The position numbers and the translations under genes were made by a program. The notes beneath the pieces are model-generated. The model did not search any database. It was not told the origin of the DNA and was given only the letters and a program-made list of their open reading frames with translations. From the NCBI RefSeq assembly GCF_005406125.1, contig NZ_BIXZ01000001.1, positions 930,001 to 994,000 on the forward strand: 64,000 nt of DNA. Direction: 5' to 3'. This stretch comes from Haloarcula mannanilytica (GTDB lineage Archaea; Halobacteriota; Halobacteria; Halobacteriales; Haloarculaceae). Below are positions 27,924 through 36,676 of the stretch, piece by piece (the first letter of the stretch is position 1; every line of letters starts with the position of its first letter).

Positions 27924-29267
27924 ATGAGCCCACGCCAGGCCACGCTCCTCACGTTGCTGGTCATCGTCGGGGCTGTCGTTGTCGGCCTTCCGGCCGTGAC
28001 AGCGCAGGAGACCACAACGGAGACAGTGGCCACGCAGAACGAGTCTGCCAGCGGTATGGGAACGCAGCTCACGGCGTTCCTCCAGTCGAACTCGGCCGCC
28101 ACAAACGACACGGTCGAAAACGGCATGTGGAAGTCGGCATACAACCAATCGAACCAGACTAAGCGAACCCAGTTAGTCACGAAACGGGCTGGCTCGCTCG
28201 AACAGCAACTCGAACGGCTGCAGGAACGCAACGCCACGCTCGAGGAAAAGTACGAGAACGGGACTCTCACTGAGCAGGCCTACGTGGCACAGCGAAGTCG
28301 ACTCACTGCGGAGATTGCGGGACTGCAGACCGCGATTAACGACACCGACGCGGCCGCCGAGCAGGCCGGTGTGGACGACACTGGGCTGGAGCGTCTGAAG
28401 CAAAACGCCAGCGAGTTCTCCGGTCAGCAGGTCGCCTCAATCGCCCGCGGTATCGCCGGACCGCCCGGCAACGTCGGGCCAGCCGGGAACGGGCAGGGAC
28501 CGCCGGCGGATGCCGGAGCCAACCGGAGTGAACAGGGACCACCCGGGAACGCCGGAGCTAACGAAAGCGAGCGGGGGCCACCCGACGACGCCGGAGCCAA
28601 CCAAAGCGAACGGGGACCGCCGGACACTGCGACTACACAGGGCACGAACGAAAGCCAGCAGGGGCCATCTGACGACGCGCCCGGACAACAGGGAAACAAC
28701 AGCGACCGGGGGCCGCCGGATGACGTGGGTGCTGACAGCGAAAACGAGACCGCCGGGGGCAACGGAAACGGACGTGACAGGGGTTCAGATCAGGGTGCCG
28801 ACGGCGATTCCGGGGCTGAAACCGGTGACAGCAACGGAAATAGCGGTGTGAGCGACGGCAGTGACGATTCCGCTGGAGAGAGCGCCGATTCTGACGATGC
28901 TTCCGACTCCGAAGACACCGACGACTCTGACGATAGCACCGACGGGAGCGATGGCGGGGACACCCAGGGAAATGACGACGACGGGAGTGCTGGTGGAGAC
29001 GCCCAGGGAAATGAGAACAGCGGCCAGGGTAGCGATACCGGAAGCAGCCAGGAAAACGGGAACAGCGACCAGGGTAGCGATACCGGAAACAGCCAAGAGA
29101 ACGGGGACAGCGGTCAAGGTAGCGATAGTGGAAGCAGCCAAGAGAACGAGAACAGCGGTCAAGGCAACGATAGCGGAAGCAGCCAAGAGAACGGGGACAG
29201 TGGTCAAGGCAGCGATAGCGGAAACAACCAGGGGAACGGGAACAGCGGGCCACAGAACGGGCGGTAG
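27924..29267 (+). CDS. Secreted low-complexity protein with Gly-Pro-Pro and 15-residue repeats
   Basis: A 447-residue exported protein starting at the ATG 27924 (a GTG lies three codons earlier). The signal peptide is 'ATLLTLLVIVGAVVVGLPAVTAQE'. Residues about 60-165 form an Asn-rich helical region with several N-glycosylation sequons (NQS, NAT, NGT, NDT). From about 178 to 272 it has collagen-like 'GPPxDAGAN(Q/R)SE(R/Q)' units of about 13 residues. An Asp/Ser-rich stretch follows, then five tandem 15-residue units of type 'NGDSGQGSDSGSSQE' (DNA 29010-29234). No C-terminal membrane anchor is seen. It may be a surface or matrix protein. Confidence 0.75.
   Translation: MSPRQATLLTLLVIVGAVVVGLPAVTAQETTTETVATQNESASGMGTQLTAFLQSNSAATNDTVENGMWKSAYNQSNQTKRTQLVTKRAGSLEQQLERLQERNATLEEKYENGTLTEQAYVAQRSRLTAEIAGLQTAINDTDAAAEQAGVDDTGLERLKQNASEFSGQQVASIARGIAGPPGNVGPAGNGQGPPADAGANRSEQGPPGNAGANESERGPPDDAGANQSERGPPDTATTQGTNESQQGPSDDAPGQQGNNSDRGPPDDVGADSENETAGGNGNGRDRGSDQGADGDSGAETGDSNGNSGVSDGSDDSAGESADSDDASDSEDTDDSDDSTDGSDGGDTQGNDDDGSAGGDAQGNENSGQGSDTGSSQENGNSDQGSDTGNSQENGDSGQGSDSGSSQENENSGQGNDSGSSQENGDSGQGSDSGNNQGNGNSGPQNGR
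29010..29234 (+). repeat. Five tandem 45-bp coding repeats
   Basis: Five in-frame 45-bp units encode variants of 'NxNSGQGSDxGSSQE'. They are followed by a partial unit 'NGNSGP'. Unit-to-unit differences are mostly single substitutions, suggesting recent slippage or unequal exchange. Confidence 0.75.
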
Positions 29268-29347
29268 CTCACTTGCTAACACAGCTCACTACCAAACCGC
29301 CCGACGAGAGTCATGCTTTTGAACCGTGACCCGCTACTCACGTATCG

Positions 29348-29995
29348 ATGGACTCCGCCGAGTTACTCAATCTCCTTGGGAACGCCAACCGCCGGCGGAT
29401 TCTCAAACTACTCGCACACAAACCCTGCTACGTCACGGAAATCAGCGAATACATCGGCGTCAGTCCGAAAGCGGTCATCGATCACCTCCAGAAGCTCGAA
29501 GACGCCGGGCTCATCGAGTCTCGGACCGACGACCAGCGTCGGAAGTACTTCTCTATCACCCGAAACCTTCGCCTGGAGGTCCGTGTCTCTCCCTACGAGT
29601 TCGGCACCAAGAGCGCTTATCCGGCCAACCCCGAGTTCGAAATGCCCTCCTGTCGCCACCTCTCGATAGACATGGGGGCCGCGGCCGACGGGGACTTTCA
29701 CGACCTGGCGCGGGAACTGGAGCGTCTTCAGCAGCTAGAGAACGAACTGTCGCTGGCCCAGCGGTGGGTCCAGGCCCGCATAACTGACGTGCGGGACCGC
29801 ATCGACTCCGGCTTCGAGAACGGCGACGGGCGACTGTACGCGGAACTGGTCAGCGGCCTCGCAAACGGCATCGACACCGTCCCCGCGCTGGCCCGAGAAA
29901 TCGAGGCCCCGCCGGAGATCGTCGAAGAGGCGTTGCACCGCCTTGCGGACGACGACGTGGTCGAACAGACCGACGACGGCTGGGAAATCGTCTGA
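29348..29995 (+). CDS. ArsR-type winged-helix transcriptional regulator
   Basis: A 215-residue DNA-binding protein. The N-terminal winged helix (about 1-75) is 'LLGNANRRRILKLLAHKPCYVTEISEYIGVSPKAVIDHLQKLEDAGLIES' in outline, with the wing 'RRKYFSIT'. The middle 'RLEVRVSPYEFGTKSA' is a short beta segment, then a long helix ('DLARELERLQQLENELSLAQRWVQ'). A second helical module 'TVPALAREIEAPPEIVEEALHRLADDDVVEQ' near the C-terminus looks like another small HTH. The family regulates gene expression in haloarchaea; the signal is unknown. It follows the secreted repeat protein and converges with the membrane gene at 30005. Confidence 0.87.
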   Translation: MDSAELLNLLGNANRRRILKLLAHKPCYVTEISEYIGVSPKAVIDHLQKLEDAGLIESRTDDQRRKYFSITRNLRLEVRVSPYEFGTKSAYPANPEFEMPSCRHLSIDMGAAADGDFHDLARELERLQQLENELSLAQRWVQARITDVRDRIDSGFENGDGRLYAELVSGLANGIDTVPALAREIEAPPEIVEEALHRLADDDVVEQTDDGWEIV

Positions 29996-30004
29996 GCAGG
30001 AAAG

Positions 30005-30514
30005 TCAGCCCAGGTCTTTCGTGAGGCCGTCCCGGAGGTCACGGCCGAAGTAGTGCCCGACGAGCGCGAGCACGAGGCCCACGCCGCCGGCGATGGCGAA
30101 CAGCCGCGTCCCGTTCAACCCCGCAGCAAGCTGTGGGAGAAAGGACAGAACGGCCGTTACACCCCCGCTGATACCGCCTGCAAGTCCCACTTCGAGATAG
30201 CGGCGCTCGCTAGCGAGCAGTCCGTAGATGAACCCGCCCAGCAGAACGCCGAGCAGTTCGGTGAAGGGGACGAGCGGGATCAGCCCGCCGAGTACCATTC
30301 CGCCGCCGACCGCGCCGAAGGCGAACAGCAGCGCCCGGAGGGAAAAGTAGCTGCCGTCTTCTTTTGTATCGGCGTCTTCGACAGCGGATTCTGTCGTGTG
30401 CGATTCCCCGACAGCGACCTCTGACTCCGCCGACTCCGACTCACCGATATCGACACCGAGGTCACTGCCCGACGCGTCTGCGTCGCGGGTCCGTTCCTCG
30501 GTTCGTTCGGCCAT
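30005..30514 (-). CDS. Small membrane protein with acidic N-terminal tail
   Basis: This 169-residue protein begins with an Asp/Glu/Ser-rich tail of about 55 residues ('ERTRDADASGSDLGVDIGES...'). Three or four Gly-rich hydrophobic helices follow ('LLFAFGAVGGGMVLGGLIPLVP', 'LLGVLLGGFIYGLLA', 'VGLAGGISGGVTAVLSFL', 'LFAIAGGVGLVLALVGHYFG'), of the glycine-zipper type. I do not recognise a named family with certainty. It starts close to the leader of gatD, on the opposite strand. Confidence 0.65.
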   Translation of the reverse strand: MAERTEERTRDADASGSDLGVDIGESESAESEVAVGESHTTESAVEDADTKEDGSYFSLRALLFAFGAVGGGMVLGGLIPLVPFTELLGVLLGGFIYGLLASERRYLEVGLAGGISGGVTAVLSFLPQLAAGLNGTRLFAIAGGVGLVLALVGHYFGRDLRDGLTKDLG

Positions 30515-30523
30515 ACCGGCTGT

Positions 30524-30598
30524 GGGACCGCGAGGGGTATGGTCCTTGTGGAGGGTGGCGGCTCGCCGAAACGAGTGGGTTCAAGTCCCACCGGCGGA
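30524..30598 (+). other. tRNA-like 75-nt sequence in the gatD 5' flank
   Basis: The T-arm is perfect: GTGGG (30575-30579), TTCAAGT loop, CCCAC (30587-30591), followed by seven nucleotides and an A as in a tRNA 3' end. A D-arm-like AGGG/CCTT pair with loop GTATGGT lies at 30533-30547. The 5' end GGGACCG pairs with the 3' CGGCGGA at only three of seven positions, and no convincing anticodon arm forms. It is therefore not an intact tRNA gene. It may be a decayed tRNA, an attachment-site relic, or a structured mRNA leader. Confidence 0.35.
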
Positions 30599-30609
30599 AA
30601 GTGCCGCGC

Positions 30610-31857
30610 ATGAACGCAGGCGACCGGGTCCGCGTCGAGCGCGCGGCCCAGACCTACGAGGGCGTGTTGCTACCCTCCAGCACCCCAGAGCACCTCGTCG
30701 TCAAACTCGACGGCGGGTACAACGTCGGCATCGACCGCGAGGACGCGTCCGTCGACGTGCTGGAATCGGACGTGTACGATGTCGAAAGCGCACAGGACGA
30801 ACAGGGCCAGTCAGCGATAGAGTTCGACGACGACCTCCCGACGGTCTCGCTCATTTCCACCGGCGGCACCATCGCCTCGACGGTCGACTACCGCACCGGC
30901 GCGGTGACAGCCCAGTTCGACGCCGAGGACGTGCTGCGGGCGGTCCCAGATCTGGCGGGGATGGCGAACTACCGCGGCCGCGTCGTCGCCAACATCCTCT
31001 CGGAGAACATGACGCCCGCGGTCTGGCAGGAACTCGCGCAAGCGGTCCACGAGGAAATCGAGGCCGGCGCGGACGGGATCGTCGTGATGCACGGCACCGA
31101 CACGATGCAGTACTCCGCGTCGGCGCTAGCGTTCATGCTCGATACGCCGGTCCCCATCGTCTTTACCGGCAGCCAGCGCTCGGCGGACCGTCCCTCCTCG
31201 GACAACGTGATGAACGCCGTCTCCGCGGTCGAGGCCGCTACGAGCGACTGCGCGGAGGTGCTGGTCTGTATGCACGCCGACGAGTCCGACGACCGCTGTG
31301 CGCTGCATCGCGGGACTCGGGTCCGCAAGAACCACACCTCGCGCCGGGACGCCTTCGAGACGGTCGGCGCGAAGCCGCTGGGCGAAGTCGATTACGACAT
31401 CGACGGCGAGAGCACGGTCACCTTCCGCCGGGCGTACACCGAACGAGACAGCGTCGACCTCGCGCTGCACGACGACATCGAGACGGACGTGGAACTGCTG
31501 AAGTTCTCGCCGGGGATGGACACCGCGCTGCTGGAAACCGCCGCCGAGAGTAGTGACGGAATCGTCATCGAAGGGACGGGGCTGGGTCACGTCAACACCG
31601 ACTGGATCGGAACCATCGAGGACCTGGACATCCCGGTCGTCATGACCAGCCAGTGTCTCGAAGGGCGGGTCTGTGACCGGGTGTACGACACCGGGCGGGA
31701 CCTGCTCGACGCCGGCGTCATCGAGGGCGAGGACATGCTCCCCGGCACGGCGAAGGTCAAACTCATGTGGGCGCTGGCAAACAGCGACGACGTGGCCGAC
31801 ACCATGCAGGAGCCCCAGGCCGGCGAGATTCAGCAGCGCTCGACGCCCTGGCTGTAA
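30610..31857 (+). CDS. gatD: Glu-tRNA(Gln) amidotransferase subunit D
   Basis: This 415-residue L-asparaginase-like subunit of the archaeal GatDE amidotransferase releases ammonia from an amide donor. GatE then uses it to convert Glu-tRNA(Gln) to Gln-tRNA(Gln). The N-terminal AnsA-like extension (1-75) is typical of GatD. The asparaginase motifs are 'LISTGGTIASTVDYRTG' (Thr near 87) and 'IVVMHGTDTMQYSASALAFML', with Lys later in 'VRKNHTSRRDAF'. The ATG at 30610 gives the family start. No gatE is in the window. The tRNA-like leader immediately upstream is notable for a tRNA-recognising enzyme. Confidence 0.95.
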   Translation: MNAGDRVRVERAAQTYEGVLLPSSTPEHLVVKLDGGYNVGIDREDASVDVLESDVYDVESAQDEQGQSAIEFDDDLPTVSLISTGGTIASTVDYRTGAVTAQFDAEDVLRAVPDLAGMANYRGRVVANILSENMTPAVWQELAQAVHEEIEAGADGIVVMHGTDTMQYSASALAFMLDTPVPIVFTGSQRSADRPSSDNVMNAVSAVEAATSDCAEVLVCMHADESDDRCALHRGTRVRKNHTSRRDAFETVGAKPLGEVDYDIDGESTVTFRRAYTERDSVDLALHDDIETDVELLKFSPGMDTALLETAAESSDGIVIEGTGLGHVNTDWIGTIEDLDIPVVMTSQCLEGRVCDRVYDTGRDLLDAGVIEGEDMLPGTAKVKLMWALANSDDVADTMQEPQAGEIQQRSTPWL

Positions 31858-31902
31858 ATATCGAAGCGACCATTTTTCACCGCTGCAGACGAGGCTGCCC
31901 GC

Positions 31903-32793
31903 ATGTCGCCGACTGTTCGGACGGCCTGCCACGACGACTACGACGACGTTGTCGACCTGACCAGCGACGTGTGGCCCGACCGCGCGATGGCCGACTACAT
32001 CCCCGACGTGTTCCGGGACTGGGTCGAGGCCGATGGCCCGGACCGGAAAACGCTCGTTGTCGACGTGGACGGGCGGGCCGTCGGCCTCTGCCAGGCCGTC
32101 ATGCTCACCGACACCGAAGCGTGGTTTCAGGGCATGCGCGTCGACTCAGACTACCGCGGGAGGGGGTTCGGGTCGTTGCTGACAGAACGGCTCATCGACT
32201 GGGCGGCCGACGCCGGGGCGTCCGTCGGCCGAAACATGGTGTTTTCCTGGAACGAAGCAGGGCTCGGGCAATCGCTGGCCGCCGGCTTCGAACCGGCCAC
32301 GTCGTTCCGTTGGGCGTACCCCGAACCCCGAGACAAAGCGCCCGAAATGAGCGTCGAAAACGACCCCGCGACAGCGTGGCGCTACTGGCGGGAAAGCGAC
32401 GGTCGGGCAGCGCTGGCGGGCCTCGCGCTCGACAGCAACGAGAGTTGGGCGCTTTCGACGCTGACGCGGGAGAGGCTCGACCGGCTAGCGACCGACCAGA
32501 CAGTCCTGACAATCGGTGGCGACGAGCCACAGGGGATGGCCTGTCGCGTTCGGACGACCGAGAGCGACGGGGAACGGCTCGCAGAGTACGCGGTCGGCGT
32601 CTGGAGCGATGTCGACGCCGCGCGGGCATTGTTTTCGGCGATAGCCGCGGATGCAGCGGCTCTCGGCGTCGACTCGACGCGAGTGCTCATTCCCGAGACG
32701 CCCCGTCACGTGGCTCAAGCGGCGTACGCCGGCGGAACTATCGGCGAGTGCCCGGACTTCGTGTTCGAGATCGGTGGCCTCGGTTCTCGGTGA
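31903..32793 (+). CDS. GNAT-family N-acetyltransferase
   Basis: A 296-residue protein with an N-terminal GNAT domain. The acetyl-CoA loop is 'VDSDYRGRGFGSLLTERLIDWA' in pattern (R-G-x-G-x-G/S) near residues 83-105, preceded by 'CQAVMLTDTEAWFQGM'. The C-terminal half ('SVENDPATAWRYWRESDGRAAL...') looks like a second, degenerate acetyltransferase-like domain ending 'TIGECPDFVFEIGG'. The acceptor substrate is unknown. It follows gatD by 45 nt on the same strand and may be co-transcribed. Confidence 0.85.
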   Translation: MSPTVRTACHDDYDDVVDLTSDVWPDRAMADYIPDVFRDWVEADGPDRKTLVVDVDGRAVGLCQAVMLTDTEAWFQGMRVDSDYRGRGFGSLLTERLIDWAADAGASVGRNMVFSWNEAGLGQSLAAGFEPATSFRWAYPEPRDKAPEMSVENDPATAWRYWRESDGRAALAGLALDSNESWALSTLTRERLDRLATDQTVLTIGGDEPQGMACRVRTTESDGERLAEYAVGVWSDVDAARALFSAIAADAAALGVDSTRVLIPETPRHVAQAAYAGGTIGECPDFVFEIGGLGSR

Positions 32794-32854
32794 GTTATCA
32801 CAGCCGATAACGCGGGCGGAACACTCATTCAAAGACCGGCCCCACTATCCATGG

Positions 32855-34510
32855 ATGGCTTTGATTGGGAGTTCGCCTGCGTTTCTTGCATACGTTGGGG
32901 TATATGCCCTCGCTGCAGTCGGATGCGGCGTCGGGCTCTACAGGGCGACTCGTATCGAGGACCCCGACACCCGGCGTGGGATGGTCGGGCTGCTCCTCTG
33001 TAGTGGCGGCTGGGCGGCGCTGGAACTCGGGTTCCTGCTTGCACCGGGAACGCTGGGGTACGCCTTCTATCTTGGCAGCCTCGTCATCGGCCTCGCGACG
33101 GTCGGCGCGTGGCTGTACTTCTGTTCTGCGTACACGGGGCGGTCCTTCCACCGGAACCGGCCGTACCGTCTGGTCGCCGTGAGCGTGTACCTCGCTATCG
33201 TCACGGTGAAGCTCACCAATCCGCTCCACGGGCTCTACTTCGCTACGGAGTTCGTCGCCGACCCGTTCCCACACCTGACGATCATGCACGGCGTGTTTCA
33301 CTGGGTCGTAACGGGGCTCTCCTATGCGCTCGTTACCGTCGGCTTCTTCATGCTGTTTGAACTGTTTCTCGAAGCCGACTACGACACCCGCCCGCTCGGC
33401 GTCCTCGTCGGCATCACAGCGCTTCCGGCGGTGCTCGATATCGTCGGCTACGCCAGCAACGCCCTGCTCGATATCAACCACGAGCCGCTGGGGGTCGCAC
33501 TGTTCGCACTCGGCGTCCTCTACGTGTTCGACGAGGCGTTTCTCGCCGTGCAGTTGACCGACGGCGTCGACGACGCGGTCGTGTACCTTGACGACAACGA
33601 CCACATCAAGGAGTTCAACGGTGAGGCACAGCGGCTCTTCCCGACGTTGTCCGGGAGCCGCGGGCAGCGGCTCGACGCCGTCCTTCCGGCCATCACAGAA
33701 ATTCTGGCAACGGACGACCAGATTCTCGAACGGACTCGAAACGGGGAGACGGAGTACTTTCTCATCAGCGACACCTCGTTCTCGCTGGGCCAGGTCGACA
33801 TCGGCCGCATGCTCGTGTTCACCGACGTGACCGACAGCGAGCGGCAACGCCGGGAACTGGACCGCCAGAACGAGCAACTGGAGGGGTTCGCCACCGCGAT
33901 CAGACACGAGCTTCTGAACACGCTCCAGATAATCACTGGTCGCGTCGATGTCGCCGGTGACGCCCTGAACCGCGGGGACGTGGGACTCGCAAAGGAGTCT
34001 CTCCAATCAACAGCCGAGACAGCCGACCGGATGTCAGAAATCGTCGATGGACTCGCAACGCTGGCTCGACACGGGCAAACAATCGACGAGACGACGCCGG
34101 TCGACCTTCAGCCCATTGTGGACGGAGCCTGGGAACGCGCCGACACCAACGGCCTCACCATGGCGGCCGACGTGGACGGGCAGGTCATCGCAGATCCGAC
34201 CCGACTGCGCGACCTCTTCGAGAGCGGCTTCACGTTCGCGGCGCACAACGGCGCGTCGACAGTCACGGTGAGGCGCAACGACGACCAGATCGTCATCACC
34301 GATGACGGAACCCCCGCAGGCGAGACTGCGCCGGAGGCGTTTTTCGAGTACGGCGGCGCAATCCCGGACGCTGCGGCCGGGATGACGCTCCCGAACCTGC
34401 GCATGCTCGCACGGACCCACGGCTGGGACGTATCGCTCGATACCGACTACCAGGACGGCGTTCGTATCGTCATCTCGAACGTGACGGTTGCGGAATCGCT
34501 GGAAAACTAA
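32855..34510 (+). CDS. Membrane histidine kinase with 7TM N-terminal domain
   Basis: A 551-residue sensor kinase. Seven hydrophobic segments (residues about 5-225) match the histidine-kinase N-terminal 7TM region. A PAS-like domain (about 230-330, 'GVDDAVVYLDDNDHIKEFNGEAQRLFP') follows. The dimerisation helix carries the phospho-accepting His351 in 'FATAIRHELLNTLQIITG'. The ATPase domain has degenerate G-boxes ('VITDDGTPAGETAPEAFFEYG', 'GMTLPNLRMLARTHGWD'). The ATG at 32855 is in frame and directly before the first helix; the ATG at 32851 is out of frame. No response regulator is adjacent. Confidence 0.88.
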   Translation: MALIGSSPAFLAYVGVYALAAVGCGVGLYRATRIEDPDTRRGMVGLLLCSGGWAALELGFLLAPGTLGYAFYLGSLVIGLATVGAWLYFCSAYTGRSFHRNRPYRLVAVSVYLAIVTVKLTNPLHGLYFATEFVADPFPHLTIMHGVFHWVVTGLSYALVTVGFFMLFELFLEADYDTRPLGVLVGITALPAVLDIVGYASNALLDINHEPLGVALFALGVLYVFDEAFLAVQLTDGVDDAVVYLDDNDHIKEFNGEAQRLFPTLSGSRGQRLDAVLPAITEILATDDQILERTRNGETEYFLISDTSFSLGQVDIGRMLVFTDVTDSERQRRELDRQNEQLEGFATAIRHELLNTLQIITGRVDVAGDALNRGDVGLAKESLQSTAETADRMSEIVDGLATLARHGQTIDETTPVDLQPIVDGAWERADTNGLTMAADVDGQVIADPTRLRDLFESGFTFAAHNGASTVTVRRNDDQIVITDDGTPAGETAPEAFFEYGGAIPDAAAGMTLPNLRMLARTHGWDVSLDTDYQDGVRIVISNVTVAESLEN

Positions 34511-34528
34511 CTCGGACTGGAATCCGAA

Positions 34529-34807
34529 TCAGCCGCCGCTGACCGGCGGGAACAACGCGAGTTCCGTCTCCTCGTCGACCGGCGTCGCAAGTCCCTCGCC
34601 AGCCGCGAACGGGTCCTCACCGTCAACGAGGACCCGGATGTGGTCGGCCAACTCCTCGTTCTCGTCGAGCACCTCCTCTGTGAGCGCCGGTCGCGCCGCA
34701 AGCAGCGCATCGAGCGCCGTCCCGACCGTGGCGTCGCCCTCGATATCGACGCTAACCGACTGGCCGTCGGCCGCGTCCCGGAGGTGTGCGAACAGTTTCC
34801 ACTCCAT
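34529..34807 (-). CDS. samp1: Ubiquitin-like small archaeal modifier protein (SAMP1-like, MoaD fold)
   Basis: A 92-residue beta-grasp protein starting at ATG 34807 ('MEWKLFAHLRDAADGQ'). It ends in the diglycine 'ELALFPPVSGG', as in Haloferax SAMP1. SAMPs are adenylated by an E1-like enzyme (UbaA) and attached through the C-terminal Gly to protein lysines, and also serve in molybdopterin or tRNA sulphur transfer (established for Haloferax). 'DATVGTALDALLAARPAL' is the conserved helix region. A TATA-like sequence about 26 nt upstream supports this start over the ATG at 34831. It converges with the kinase gene. Confidence 0.9.
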   Translation of the reverse strand: MEWKLFAHLRDAADGQSVSVDIEGDATVGTALDALLAARPALTEEVLDENEELADHIRVLVDGEDPFAAGEGLATPVDEETELALFPPVSGG

Positions 34808-34939
34808 ATCCGTACTCCGGGCGTCCGGCAAAAGAGGGTTCCGGACCGCGGCGTCTCCGGTGCTTTCCGGCCGACAAGCGACTCGCCGCGCCGTGTCAGC
34901 CGTTCGATGACGCTCCGCTGGAAACAGCGAGCACCGCCG

Positions 34940-36676
34940 TCAGTTCGGTTTCTCCGATTCGTCGCCAGCGGTCGGTTCGTCGTCGCCACCACCTTCGGCG
35001 TCTGCGGAATCACTGTCACTGGTCCCGTCTTCAGCAGTTTCGCCGTCCGCCTCGCTGATTCGCTCTTCCGGGTCCCACACCTCGACAGTGTCGTCACCCG
35101 GCAGGTCCTCGAACGTCTCGTCCGCAGTTAGCTCCTCGGCGGTGTCGTCCAGATCGGCGTCCCGAAGTGCCGCCAGCGGGTCGTCGTCCGGGGACTCGTC
35201 GCTGTCGGCGGCCTCCGCCATCGTATCGGCCCCGGAGTCCGTCGCTTCGTCATTCCTCGTCGTTCCATCAGCGGGGGTGGTGTCAGCCGGCGAATCGACA
35301 GCGTCGGTGTCAGCCGTGCCGTCGGTCTCGGCTGCGTCGCCATCTTCAGCACTGTCACCAGTCTTAGCGTCGGTCGAGTCAGTCGCTGACTCTGCCGTCT
35401 CGTTGATCTGCTCGTCACCGTCAGCGGGGTCAGACGCACCTGGCGGTTCGTCATCGTCGTCCGTATCGTCGTCCAACTGGTCCGTCGTGGCCGCTTCACC
35501 GCTCCCCTCCGTCGCTTGCTCCAGCCGCCGGAGCGCGTCCGGCGTCGCAATCGCGTAGATGGTGTCACCGGCCGCGAGTACCCGGTTCCGGGACGGAATC
35601 GTCTCCGGAGCGGTGTCCTCACGAGTAATCGCGACCACGGCGACCGCCAGGCTGCCGACCGCTGCGCCGTCAAGCACGCTTCCCGGTTCGACAGTCGCAG
35701 TTCCCATCGTCTCGTCGGCCGCCCGGAGCAGCGATGCGAACTCGCGGTCCGAGCGGTCCTGCACCGGGAGCGTGACGAGCTTGTACTGCGTTTGTGGGTC
35801 GAGTTTCGGCGTGTCAGCGGCGTCGATGGCGACCGTCACAACGTCGTCGGCGACGCCCCGGAGTTCGCCGGTAAGCACGCGCTTTGCCGGCGCTTGCTCC
35901 CAGACCTGCACGAGGTCGCCGGCGCTTGCGGCGTGGGCCGGGTCGGCCTGGATGGCGACGGCGTTCGTCGAGGGCGGCAGCGTCGGGCCGATGCCGGCCG
36001 CCCGCGAGCCAATCGCGAGGTAGTCGACGTTACCGTCGTCAGCCAGTTCGAGGTCCACGTGCCCGACGCCGTAGTCAGTCTTGAGCCGGGCGACCAGCCG
36101 GTCCCGGAGTTCGTCTTTCGTCAGCCGCCGCGGGAAGAGAAAGCGGCGGTTCGCGAGCGTCTTTTTGGTTTCCTCGGGCATCGGGTCGTAGCCGATGATA
36201 TCGTCGATGTCCTCGGGGAGACGGACTGAGGTGACCCGACCGACCGTCTGGACGATTTCGCTCACGTCGGCGTCGATGTTCCGGCCACCGGTCGCGGCGA
36301 AGAGATCGACGCCCAGTCGGTCTCCGATTCGCAGTCCGCCGTAGGCCCCGATGCCGCCGGCGAGGAACGCGGCGAGGTTCAACAGGACCGCACCGGCCTC
36401 CAAGACATCCTCGTCACCGAGGATGACTTCACTGAGTGCAGTCGTTGCGCCGATAACGAGGACGACCGCGGTCAGTCCGAACAGAAGCGCCAGCCCAGTC
36501 TGAATCCGTTCGCGGACGTACCAGCGGTAGAGAAGAGCGATAGCGCCCGCCGGCGTCGCGGCGAGGACCGCGATGGCGAGGAGCCACACCACGCCCTGAA
36601 CCAATGCCTGTGATATCGACCCCAGTTGCAGGTTCGTCCCGATCTGTGCGAGCAGTATCGGACTGAACGGCGTCAT
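34940..36676 (-). CDS. TrkA-C-domain membrane protein with long acidic tail
   Basis: A 578-residue protein with three or four N-terminal helices ('VVWLLAIAVLAATPAGAIALLYRW', 'GLALLFGLTAVVLVIGATTAL', 'GAVLLNLAAFLAGGIGAYGGL') and two TrkA-C/RCK-C-like domains (about 110-390, 'PEETKKTLANRRFLFPRRLTKDELRDRL', 'VAVVAITREDTAPETIPSRNRVLAAGDTIYAIATPDALRRLE'). The last roughly 190 residues are an Asp/Thr/Ala/Glu-rich tail. Its ATG overlaps the stop of the next gene by 4 nt. The two proteins share architecture, so they probably form a heteromeric complex, perhaps potassium-linked (inference). Confidence 0.8.
   Translation of the reverse strand: MTPFSPILLAQIGTNLQLGSISQALVQGVVWLLAIAVLAATPAGAIALLYRWYVRERIQTGLALLFGLTAVVLVIGATTALSEVILGDEDVLEAGAVLLNLAAFLAGGIGAYGGLRIGDRLGVDLFAATGGRNIDADVSEIVQTVGRVTSVRLPEDIDDIIGYDPMPEETKKTLANRRFLFPRRLTKDELRDRLVARLKTDYGVGHVDLELADDGNVDYLAIGSRAAGIGPTLPPSTNAVAIQADPAHAASAGDLVQVWEQAPAKRVLTGELRGVADDVVTVAIDAADTPKLDPQTQYKLVTLPVQDRSDREFASLLRAADETMGTATVEPGSVLDGAAVGSLAVAVVAITREDTAPETIPSRNRVLAAGDTIYAIATPDALRRLEQATEGSGEAATTDQLDDDTDDDDEPPGASDPADGDEQINETAESATDSTDAKTGDSAEDGDAAETDGTADTDAVDSPADTTPADGTTRNDEATDSGADTMAEAADSDESPDDDPLAALRDADLDDTAEELTADETFEDLPGDDTVEVWDPEERISEADGETAEDGTSDSDSADAEGGGDDEPTAGDESEKPN

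Noticed and set aside
30524-30598. Intact tRNA gene
   Set aside because: The T-arm is perfect but the acceptor stem pairs at only three of seven positions and no credible anticodon arm forms.
34940-35500. Frameshifted or corrupted 3' end of the TrkA-C gene
   Set aside because: The acidic Asp/Thr tail stays in frame to a stop and resembles other halophilic tails, so it is probably genuine disordered sequence.
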